From: Zasmidium citrigriseum
Taxonomy: Eukaryota > Ascomycota > Dothideomycetes > Mycosphaerellales > Mycosphaerellaceae
DNA length: 64,000 nucleotides
Direction: 5' to 3'
Assembly: GCA_002786025.1 (NCBI GenBank)
Contig: NHNW01000041.1
Location: forward strand, 1 to 64,000
The notes below the pieces were generated by a model. The model saw only the letters and a list, made by a program, of their open reading frames with translations. It searched no databases and had not been told where the DNA came from. Each line of letters opens with the position of its first letter. The first letter of the stretch is position 1. This document shows positions 1 through 8,425 of the stretch, piece after piece. The position numbers were made by a program, and so were the translations under genes.

Positions 1-1740
1 TAAACTATCTTAGAGTCGCTAGACTCTAGACCTTAAGTTAGACTCTATCCTCCTCTAGTATATACGAGAGCTCGGCTACTATCGTCGCTTCCTAATCGAA
101 ATCTACTAGACTATACTCGATCGCCTTATTCTCTAGCCTATTACTTAGCTCTAGCGTAGTATCCCGTAGGGTAATAGCCTAACGCCTATAAACCTACTAG
201 CTAGTATTAGAGTCGCGGAATAAGAATAGAATAGTAAGATAGCTATTTCGAATAGACCGCGCTAGGCCTCGTAAAGCCTTAGTAGTTATAACTACTATAT
301 CCGTAGGTACGTAATCTATATTCTTATACGTAAAGGGGAACTTATTAGCTACTAGGAGCTCGGCGATAACGTCTAGGTCGAATATATAGCTACGCGAGCG
401 TAACTAGTCGTCTAGACTCTTCGTAGCGGTACGATTAGTATCTAGCGACTAACCTTCTATACTAGCTAGTCTAGGGTTACGCTAGCGTAGCGTTATTATA
501 TAGTTAATATCCTAATCCGTAGAGGTATACTATTAGGTACTACTACTTCTACCGCTAGACTAAACCTCCTTCGTTACCGACTTCGGGCTAGGCTTCTTCT
601 AATCGCTTAGACTATAGGTATACTACTATCCTTCGGCTATATACTCTAGATACGCTCTATCGAATAGGAACTTCTAGCGTTCCGTCTAATCTATTTTCGG
701 CGTACTATCCTCTAGATTAGACACTTAGCTAAAGTCTTTAACTAGAGTCTAATACTCTAAGGCGGTATTCGAGTAGTACTTCTATATACGATAATAGTTC
801 TTAGTCTAGCCCCTTTTATCGTTATAATACTAATACTCTAGGAAGTACTAAGTAACTCCTTCTATAAATAACGCTATAAGATAGCCTAGTACGTAGGAGT
901 TCTTATATAGGCCTAGAACTACGGTATTATACCTATCTATCCGCTATATATATCTAAGGTACTTATCCTACTTAACTAGATCTAGTTCGTTAACGTCTTC
1001 GTTATCCTCTTTATCGTTATTTAGCTTAACGATAGCTCTAAAATATAAGGATACCTTTCTAGACTTCTAGGCTTAATCGATAAACTAGCCGAAATAATAT
1101 ACTAGACCGTAGTACTAGTACTTAAATATCGACTATATCTATAAGTATAAGTTATCGTAGCTAAGTAGGAATATCGGTAGACCGAACTAGTTACTCTAGA
1201 GCTAGTTTATCTCTCTTTTATACTCTCTCTAACTCGATCGAAAGAAGTCTAGCTTCTCGCCCTAATTCGTAGGCTTCCGACTAGGGTTCTTAAGTCTACT
1301 ACCGCCTTTAGATATAAAACTAGTCGCTATACTCGAGTTAGATAGTATAGATCTAGACTATTATATAATTAGTATCCGCTAATATCGTAGAAAGCTATTA
1401 GATACCTACTAGAGAGTAGTCTTAGAGAATAGATATCGAGTCGAGTTAGTCGTTAATATAAATACGCCTATAGGTAAGCTAATAAGGTATAGCTAGTTCG
1501 AGTCGAGTTAGTCGTTAAAACCGGATACGGATAGTAGGCGATAACGTCTATTATAGTAGAAGAAGAGCTTAACGTATTAGAAGTAGTATAGGAGGTTAGA
1601 CGATTCTAGGAAAGGAAGAGAGGGAAGAGAAGGTAGTATTATTAATAGGAAGAGGAGTCTAGACAAAAGCGGCTCTTTTAAAGAGCGACTAGTAATAGGG
1701 TATATAGTCTAATTATATATAGCTCCTAGATTAGGTACTC
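1..1740 (-). pseudogene. Decayed coding frame inside the RIP block, family unknown
   Basis: Reading the minus strand from about 1740 down to 1, one frame continues through every line with stops that are only TAG or TAA, which C-to-T or G-to-A change can make from CAG, CAA or TGG codons. I count about 29 stops in the last 360 codons. Over 961-1080 this frame has 3 stops, whereas a neighbouring minus-strand frame has 9. The stretch at about 240-360 has no stop in some 40 codons. No start codon survives, as expected after RIP. I do not recognise the encoded family; a transposon protein or a duplicated host gene are both possible. The right (5') limit is uncertain. Confidence 0.5.
1437..1518. repeat. 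20-bp direct repeat, two copies 62 bp apart
   Basis: The 20-mer CGAGTCGAGTTAGTCGTTAA occurs at 1437-1456 and again at 1499-1518 inside the RIP relic. The identity is notable in heavily mutated DNA. It may be an internal tandem of the original element, but low sequence complexity after RIP makes chance similarity more likely than usual. Confidence 0.5.
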
Positions 1741-2320
1741 GCGACTATATTAGATAGTTACTCGTAGCCTAATTAAGTAGTCCCCTAGTATATATAAGCT
1801 TCTAATAGCCGTTAGACTAAGCTTTAGTTATATTAAGTACCTATACTTCTATTAATATCCGGGTAGCGTATATAACGGCTCTAGGAATAGTAAGAGTCTA
1901 AGTAAAGTACCGTAGACGCCTTCTCGACGTCTAACTACCTCCTAACTCCTATATAGTCTCTTATTAAAGCTTCCTAATATACTACTAACTCCTAGTCTTA
2001 TACCTAGTCTTCCTATAATCTAGAGTCCTAGATATACTCTAAACTACGTCTTATTACGCTTTAGAAGAGTACTAAGCCCTAAATATAGTAGTATAATCCT
2101 TAACTCTACGTATAACTAGTAGGCTTTCTCTATATATACCTATTCTAGCTATTTAATAAACTCTTATTTTCTCGATCCTAGATAATCTCTAACCTAAATC
2201 TAACCTCTTAGACGTAATTCCCGAGCTTTATAGTACCTTATTCTACCTATTTTATTAAATAATATATATAGTTAAAAACCGGCCTTAGAATTATCTCCTA
2301 GACTATCGACTAGGCCCTTA

Positions 2321-2381
2321 GACTGCCTGCGGCAACTTTCCTAATCGGGCATAGTCAAAAAAAGTTGCCAAGCAGGAAGTC
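2321..2381. repeat. Imperfect inverted repeat at the edge of the RIP block
   Basis: The left arm, about 2321-2339 (GACTGCCTGCGGCAACTTT), is nearly the reverse complement of the right arm, about 2361-2381 (AAAGTTGCC then AAGCAGGAAGTC), with a loop of roughly 20 nt. It sits where RIP-type sequence gives way to normal sequence. It could be a terminal structure of the inserted element or a chance hairpin. Confidence 0.45.
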
Positions 2382-2940
2382 TGTGCACCTGAGGCTATAT
2401 TAGGTCTAGAAATGACCGTGTAAGCTTGCATGTGGTGAGCGCGTTTCCCACCCTGTTAAGTACCGTGCTCTGGAGACCAGCGTGATCGTTTCGCATCGTA
2501 GGGCCGCTCATGAGCCCGTTTTCGAAAGCCCCAATGACCGAGATTCATGGCTCTCGTGATGCAGGAGCCGAGAGACAGTTCGGTCGAGTCGAGTGAAAGA
2601 ATGTTGCGGCAGTCATATCGTGGCTGGAGTCTTAAGAGCCTTCCAATGGAACATCTAGCTTTCAAGGAGGAATCTCGCATTCGTGCAAGGTTGGAATCGA
2701 TCTGCTGGCAGCTCGGTCCTACTCTGTGTATATTGAGTGAGTTCGATGCAGCAAGGCAATTCCTGGCCATGTGTTGTGAAGTTCAAGGAGTGAGGTCGCA
2801 GGCGAAGTGAAGCCGACGGCATCTGGTTGACGCCAAGCACGGCAGGCCTGCAGCTCAGCTGACATCGAAGGATGATCCCTTCGCACTTCACACTGGAGGC
2901 ATGACCATGGCAGCCACTCTCTCTGCTACGGTAGAGGAGC
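2324..2940. other. Intergenic region upstream of the MFS gene
   Basis: Dinucleotide composition returns to normal at 2324. Short overlapping frames on both strands have no recognisable protein character. This stretch presumably holds the promoter and 5' leader of the transporter at 2941. No clear TATA box or other site was seen. Confidence 0.5.
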
Positions 2941-4860
2941 ATGCCGGCTGATGCAGAGCGCGATGCCTTGGAACTCCAGAAGTTGCGCCGCCCGTCCGAC
3001 GACGAGGACGAGGAAGCGGAGGAGGACAACACCGCCATGCCCACGAGACTCCGCCCGCATCAAAGTCATGATGACGACGAGACTGAGGCTTTGGTGGGAG
3101 ATGGCGGCCACCGACAGCTTGGAACCGATAGCAACGACCGACTGAACCGCCGTACAGTCCGCAAGCTCGACTCCATTCTCCTGCCTTTCCTGGCCATCCT
3201 GTTCCTGCTCAACTCGCTCGATAAGTCGAACATAGGGAATGCGGAGACCGCTGGCTTCACCTACGATACGGGACTGTCTCGCCACGATGTCAACAAGTCT
3301 ATGGCCTTGTTCTTCTTCATCTTCGTGCTCCTACAACCCGTGGGAGCTGCGTTGGGAAGACGCTTTGGGATGAGAAGATATGTGCCTACGTGCATGAGTC
3401 TTTGGGGTCTGAGCACTATACTGCACATCTTCGTGCGCAAGAGATGGCACTTGATGGTGTTGCGCGCAGCGATTGCTGTGCTTGAGAGCGGGTTCTACCC
3501 AACAACGGTGTCCTATCTCTCGCTGTACTACACCAAATATGAGTTCGCCTGGCGGCTCGGGCTCTTCTACGGCATGACCGCTGTTTCAGGCGCGCTGGGC
3601 GGTGTTCTTAGCTGGGCTGTATTCTCAAACTTCCCGGGCCACGATGAAGATCCAATCCAGACACCTCCACGGCAGAGCACAAACCAGAACGGGTGGAAGA
3701 GCTGGGAGATTCTGTTCTTGATCGAGGGATGCTTGACAATGACGATTGCTCTCATTGGGTTCTTCTGGCTCCCTCGCTCCGCTGAGACTGCCTGGTTTCT
3801 CACTCCTGAGGAGAGGTACTGGGCCGAAGAGCGTATCAAGCTGGACACCGCCAACAATGCTGCTTCAGACAAGAACGTTGAGGAAGATATGCCGGATCGC
3901 GAAGAGGGCTTTGAGCGACCTAGGACTGCCGATAATGGAGACGAGCATATGGGAAGTGAGGCCCACGACCGCTTGCTGGCAGGTGGTGAAGTCCATGGGT
4001 CCGTTAGGAGAACAATTGGCGCCATCCCAGGCATGTCAGCTACCGAGGACTCGGGCCTGTCCAGGAACGACGTTCTGTCCGCCTTCTTCAACTACAAGAT
4101 CTGGCATCTACTGATCGTGAACATCCTCAGTGCGATACCAGCTACAGCGTTTGGAGTCTTGCTTCCGATCCTCGTCAAAGAGCTGTCCCCGTCACTCAAC
4201 TTGTCTCCTGCGGCATCGAACCTCCTTTCGGCCCCACCATTCGGATTTGGAGCAGCCGTGTTGTTCATCTTCACCATCTGGTCAGATCGAAGTCGAAGTC
4301 GTCTTGTACCGATCATGTGCGGTCTGTTGCTGCTCCTGGTAGGACTTGCGATGGCCATCATATCACCGATCAACAACTATTGGTTGCGATATGCGTCTTT
4401 GTGCGTCCTGCTCTCGGGATCGTTCATTGCGTCACCATTGACAGTAGCCTGGCTGGCAAACAATACACCTGAAGCAGGAAAGCGAGCCATTCTCCTCGGA
4501 ATCAATGGCTGGGGAAATCTGGCCGGCGTCTTCATGGCTCTGCTGTTCACTCCCGAAGACGAAAAGACTGGCTACATCAGGTCTTTTGTTATTCTTGCCA
4601 TCTGCACTTTGATATCACTTGCGGGCTTCTTTGCCTTCCGCACCTTTCTCGTTCGCGAGAACAGGTTCCGAGACAATGTCATCCGAAGCTGGAGCGAAGA
4701 GGAAAAGGAGCGAGAGGATATCTACGGTGATGTGCCAGCACCTCCCCTATTTGCAGAGCGCGTGGCGAAGCAGCTGGGTCTAATAACGTTAGCGCGGTCT
4801 TTAGGCCTAGAAGAGGGAAGAAAAGGGGACGAGAAGATGACGTTCCGATACAGCCTTTAG
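2941..4860 (+). CDS. MFS transporter, anion:cation symporter (Dal5/TNA1-like) family
   Basis: A single-exon 639-residue polytopic membrane protein. The acidic cytosolic N-terminus (residues 1-70) leads into RKLDSILLPFLAILFLLNSL and DKSNIGNA at about 75-100, the typical first helix of the fungal allantoate/nicotinate/vitamin anion:cation symporter group. Two sets of hydrophobic helices flank a long charged central loop (about 295-370), as expected for a 12-helix MFS carrier. Family members import small organic anions or vitamins across the plasma membrane; the substrate cannot be read from sequence. The length is somewhat above the usual 480-560 because of the N-terminal tail and the central loop. 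The start is the first in-frame ATG after a gene-free leader. The gene lies next to the RIP relic but is itself intact. Confidence 0.85.
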   Translation: MPADAERDALELQKLRRPSDDEDEEAEEDNTAMPTRLRPHQSHDDDETEALVGDGGHRQLGTDSNDRLNRRTVRKLDSILLPFLAILFLLNSLDKSNIGNAETAGFTYDTGLSRHDVNKSMALFFFIFVLLQPVGAALGRRFGMRRYVPTCMSLWGLSTILHIFVRKRWHLMVLRAAIAVLESGFYPTTVSYLSLYYTKYEFAWRLGLFYGMTAVSGALGGVLSWAVFSNFPGHDEDPIQTPPRQSTNQNGWKSWEILFLIEGCLTMTIALIGFFWLPRSAETAWFLTPEERYWAEERIKLDTANNAASDKNVEEDMPDREEGFERPRTADNGDEHMGSEAHDRLLAGGEVHGSVRRTIGAIPGMSATEDSGLSRNDVLSAFFNYKIWHLLIVNILSAIPATAFGVLLPILVKELSPSLNLSPAASNLLSAPPFGFGAAVLFIFTIWSDRSRSRLVPIMCGLLLLLVGLAMAIISPINNYWLRYASLCVLLSGSFIASPLTVAWLANNTPEAGKRAILLGINGWGNLAGVFMALLFTPEDEKTGYIRSFVILAICTLISLAGFFAFRTFLVRENRFRDNVIRSWSEEEKEREDIYGDVPAPPLFAERVAKQLGLITLARSLGLEEGRKGDEKMTFRYSL

Positions 4861-4941
4861 AAGAGGCGATGTACGAGATACCCACGATATAGATGAATTG
4901 ACTGACATGCTGCAAAGCATCAATTGCAATAGAGCGAATTC

Positions 4942-6004
4942 TCATTTCAGCACATAACTGCTATCGAACTTCTTCCTGACATGCTCCTCGACTGTCTCGC
5001 CGCTCTGATCACTCGGATCAAAAGGATTCTTCGCCGCAAAATTTCCTTCGTAAAAGCAAGGCACACTGTATCGATCATCGCCCGCCGCATTAATGACTCG
5101 ATGAAGAGTCGAACGATACGTCCCTTTTGTCCACTTCCCCACTAGGTCACCCATATTCACCACGAATCGATCCTCGACGCTGGGCACATTGAGCCACTCG
5201 TCGTCTGGTGCATAGTATACCTGCAGTCCTTCCTTTCCTGGCTGCTGAAGTAACATCGTGATGGCTCCGAAATCCGTGTGCTGACCTGCGCCGAATTGAG
5301 AAGGGTCTTTGGATGTGTGAGGCGGATAGTGCAGGAGCTTGATGTTTTGGACGGGGTCTTGGGTGAATGATTCTAGGACTTCGATGGGATGACCGAGACC
5401 TAGGACGAGCATTTCGAGGAGATTCCGGGCTAGGGCGAGCATGTGGTTGTAGTACTCTGATACTGGAGTTCGGAAGGCTTCGAGAGGTAAGTCTGGCCAT
5501 TGATTTGGGCCCTTGTGTCAAGCTGTTAGTAGTTCGGACATGATGGCAAGGCGAAGGTTGTGATACTTGTCGGAATCCCTTTTCGTATTCTTCCTCTTTG
5601 CCAAAATAGAAGCCCTGGAAAGGTCAGCGATTGATTGAAAGCCTTCTTCGACATGTACGTCGCACTTCCTTGTCGTCTGCCAACGCCTTCTTATCCAACA
5701 CCTGCTCCTTCATTCGCTCATAGCCATGTCGAGAAGGACTATTCTTCAGCGACAACTTCTCCTTCTCCTCAACAGGAAGATCGAAGAACGTCTTGCAACA
5801 CCCCAACACCCTCCGCTGTGACTCCACCGGCACTCCATGCCCAACGATCTGAAGAAAGCCATACTGTGAACAAGCTGATTTCACTTCATCAACGACGTTC
5901 TGCTTGGCTTGGGATGAAGCTGTAGGATCGAGATAAGGGCTGATATCAATGATGGGGATTTCTTTTGGTTTTGCCATGATTGTATGGTTGGCACTAGTGG
6001 TCAT
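4942..6004 (-). CDS. 2-oxoglutarate/Fe(II)-dependent dioxygenase (IPNS-like)
   Basis: Three exons read on the minus strand: 6004-5666, 5614-5567 and 5511-4942, giving about 318 residues. Intron 2 carries a CTAAC branch site. The N-terminal DIOX_N segment has IPIIDISPY, followed by the GHGVP motif. The C-terminal jelly-roll domain shows the iron ligands H207 and D209 (HTDFGA) and H266 (STLHRV), plus the 2-oxoglutarate-binding R276-x-S278. Length matches isopenicillin-N-synthase-like plant and fungal oxygenases. Such enzymes oxidise small molecules in the cytosol; the substrate is unknown, and no biosynthetic partners lie alongside. A second in-frame ATG nine codons downstream (MAKPKE) could be the true start. 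The gene is convergent with the MFS gene, 81 nt apart. Confidence 0.87.
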
Positions 6005-6373
6005 TTACATAGGGATGTCTCTTATATTGAAAGCTTGATTCGCATGTGCCCGCGATAAGAAGTCAGCGCTCCTGCTGTGTGACCGAAGGAGCGAGTGGAG
6101 CGGTTCTCGCCTAATCCCAATCTAGCCGCAAAGCGTTTAGACCAAAAAGCTTAGATCGCGACTTCCTCGCGCTTGTGAATGCTCTCGAGCATCAAGAAAC
6201 TAGCACCAAAGGCCAAACTTCCCAAATGTACTGCCAGACGATCGAATGCTTCTTCGCCCCCTTGGTGAGCTTAGGCCACGTCACGCCGCCATGAGGGACA
6301 CCCTCAGCCCAGAGACGCCTTGAATTCCGTTCCAGCATCGAGTCAAGTGAATGTTCGGCGAGATCATTTCGGG
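6005..6373. other. Divergent intergenic region
   Basis: This stretch lies between the start of the dioxygenase (minus strand) and the RecA-like gene (plus strand), so it probably holds both promoters. An in-frame ATG at 6320 could extend the RecA-like protein by 18 residues. No clear regulatory site was recognised. Confidence 0.5.
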
Positions 6374-7402
6374 ATGGCAACTCCAGCACCGCCAGTTCTG
6401 GCATGCGACATCTACGCACCAGAGCTCAGCGATTTGTTCCCAGACGATGGAGCTGAACCACCAGCCAAGCGACAGAAACTTAGCACCGGAGTCAAAGCGA
6501 TTGACCAGTCCCTCGAAGGAGGCTTCGAGTTTGGCGCGATCCATTGCATTACATCAGAGCCGGATCAGGACAGGAAAGAGTTGCTACAGACGCTCCTCAT
6601 CTCTCATCTTTGCAGCGCCCCACATGCCACGGCCACCGTGATCGACAGTGCACTTTCGTTCGACTTGCTGGGGCTATACCGCGGTCTCGAGAGCCATCTA
6701 AGGGAATTGTCAGCTGCGAATCAAGAAGCAAAGACCATTCTTGAACGTCTCAAGATCATGAAAGTGTTCGACTGCACCGGCCTTGCGGAAGCGTTGTCAG
6801 AGGTACGCGAGAGCCTGGAGAAAGACCCCGCTGAGACCGAGAAGCCCAAGAAAGTCCCGAAAAGCACCATCGAAGATAGTGAAGACGAGGAAGAGATGCT
6901 TGACGATCCTCGACCAAAGGAACAAACTCCAGTGCTGGAGACTGACGATACGCGAACGCCGGAACAGCCAAAACCACCGCTGTTGATCATTACCGACATT
7001 TCCAAAGTCATGGCGCCGCTGATCAAGAACAACTACGCCAATGGACAAGCGCTTCTGGCATCACTGATGCGCTCGTTGCGGCATGTCACGACTCGATACG
7101 ACCTGTGCACGGTTCTGTTCAGCAATGCAAGCAACAAACCCGCGACCGAAGATGAGACGTCTAGTCTGTTTGCATCCTGTACCATCCGGCCAGCGTTGGG
7201 TCCAACATTCGGCCATTTGGTGGACGTGCAGCTGTATCTGCACCAGATTCCATCTCGCAAGGTCTCCAAAGTCGAGAAAGCGGGCAAGGCGGTGGAGATG
7301 GTGAACATCCTCGAGGTCGTGCAAGACGCCATCGGCACGCGATACGGACGCTGGGCTCCTTTTCTATGCAGGACAGACGGCAGGTTGGCAGATGTATCAT
7401 AA
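6374..7402 (+). CDS. RecA/Rad51-fold protein with degenerate nucleotide-binding loop
   Basis: A single exon of 342 residues from the ATG at 6374; an in-frame ATG at 6320 would add 18 poorly conserved residues. The segment STGVKAIDQSLEGGFEFGAI has the layout that precedes the P-loop in Rad51 paralogs. The following ITSEPDQDRKELLQ lacks the GxxxxGKT Walker A signature. LLIITDIS in the second half fits a Walker B strand. Between them lies an acidic, low-complexity insert (about residues 150-210). By family logic this is a fungal Rad51-paralog-like or accessory recombination protein, perhaps without ATP hydrolysis. It is convergent with the complex I subunit gene, 159 nt apart. Exact orthology is not established. 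Confidence 0.65.
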   Translation: MATPAPPVLACDIYAPELSDLFPDDGAEPPAKRQKLSTGVKAIDQSLEGGFEFGAIHCITSEPDQDRKELLQTLLISHLCSAPHATATVIDSALSFDLLGLYRGLESHLRELSAANQEAKTILERLKIMKVFDCTGLAEALSEVRESLEKDPAETEKPKKVPKSTIEDSEDEEEMLDDPRPKEQTPVLETDDTRTPEQPKPPLLIITDISKVMAPLIKNNYANGQALLASLMRSLRHVTTRYDLCTVLFSNASNKPATEDETSSLFASCTIRPALGPTFGHLVDVQLYLHQIPSRKVSKVEKAGKAVEMVNILEVVQDAIGTRYGRWAPFLCRTDGRLADVS

Positions 7403-7561
7403 TTCTGACTTCTCCCGTTCATTCAAGCTCTGAGAACGGCGCTTCAAGCCTCTTCATAGCTCTGGTATATCATCAAGCCAGGCACTGCGCCCGTGCCCAA
7501 TTCGCATTTCAATGCTCCTGCCCATATATATACATTCAAACACCCATCTTCCTCTAATCCC

Positions 7562-8033
7562 TCACTTGCCCTTGGGATTATTGCTTTCATACGTCGGCAG
7601 AATGTTCCCATGCTTCATATTCTTCTCCGCATCGCTCGCCTCCAACAATCCTAAACTCCGTATTTGGCCCGCGTTGGGCGCATCGTCTCGGGGGGTTGCG
7701 GCTTCGCGTTTTCGGTAGGCGGCTTGGAGGGCGGCGATTTTGCTGGCCTGATGAACATGATTTGCGATTAGGTCCCAAGTATCATTGAAGGGGTTGAGTG
7801 GGGGCAATGGGTACCTCCTTCTTGTGGAACAGACACTCGTTGTAGTCTTCTAGCACGGGCAGGCACTTCTTCTTGCCGGAGTCGTCTTGAGAGGAGGTGT
7901 TGACGACGTAGCAGGCGAGCACTTCTTGCCAGAAGGGATAGCAGCGGCTTGGGCCTGAGGAGTGTTAGGGTCGTGTGCTGAGCGGTGAGCGATTTGGGGA
8001 CGCACCTCCAGCCAATCCGTAACCCGACGCCAT
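7562..8033 (-). CDS. NADH:ubiquinone oxidoreductase 15-kDa CX9C subunit (NDUFS5-like)
   Basis: Three exons on the minus strand: 8033-8006 (only 28 nt), 7954-7815 and 7747-7562, giving 117 residues. The start MASGYGLAGG is the characteristic N-terminus of fungal NDUFS5 homologues. Two CX9C motifs (CYPFWQEVLAC and CLPVLEDYNEC) mark a twin-CX9C protein that is oxidatively folded by Mia40 in the mitochondrial intermembrane space and incorporated into the membrane arm of complex I. HKKE continues across intron 2 into ASKIAALQAAYRKRE. The long polar C-terminal tail is a common fungal extension. Splice junctions keep the frame exactly, and intron 1 has a CCTAAC branch site. Confidence 0.9.
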
Positions 8034-8425
8034 ATTCAGAGACTTTTAGTATGCGGAAGACGTCGTCAATGGCAAAGAGACTGCGTCGACGAGCTCGAGA
8101 TGTTGCGGCCAATGGTCGAGTGAGGTTGGAAGCTGACCGGGACAGAAGCATTGATTGCAAAAGCAGTGGCACTAGGTCTGATCACATGCCAAAAGCTTGG
8201 CCAGTTACACAGCACATGAAGAAGAGGGGAACCTAGAAAGCGTTGAGTTGTTCCACAATGTGCTCATCATTTCGTGCCTCTTTGGACAGGTGCTATATAC
8301 GGCTCATGCCCTTCGAATGCTTCCCTTTCACATGCTCAGGATCACAATCTACTTGTACCCTCTTCTAAACCCTCGCTATGCAATTTTCGGACCGATCTCC
8401 AACTCTTTGCAGTCTCCAAGATCTC

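Larger units (their letters stand above)
1..2323. repeat. RIP-saturated relic (decayed repeat or duplicated gene)
   Basis: A line-by-line reading finds only two CpA (at 722 and 1663) and no TpG before 2324, while CpG, CpC and CpT stay common and TpA and CTAG are abundant. This is what repeat-induced point mutation leaves when it converts CpA to TpA on both strands until substrate is exhausted. As a result neither strand has any ATG. RIP acts on duplicated DNA, so the block was probably a transposon or duplicated gene. A decayed coding frame is still traceable on the minus strand. The left end lies outside the window. Confidence 0.88.
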
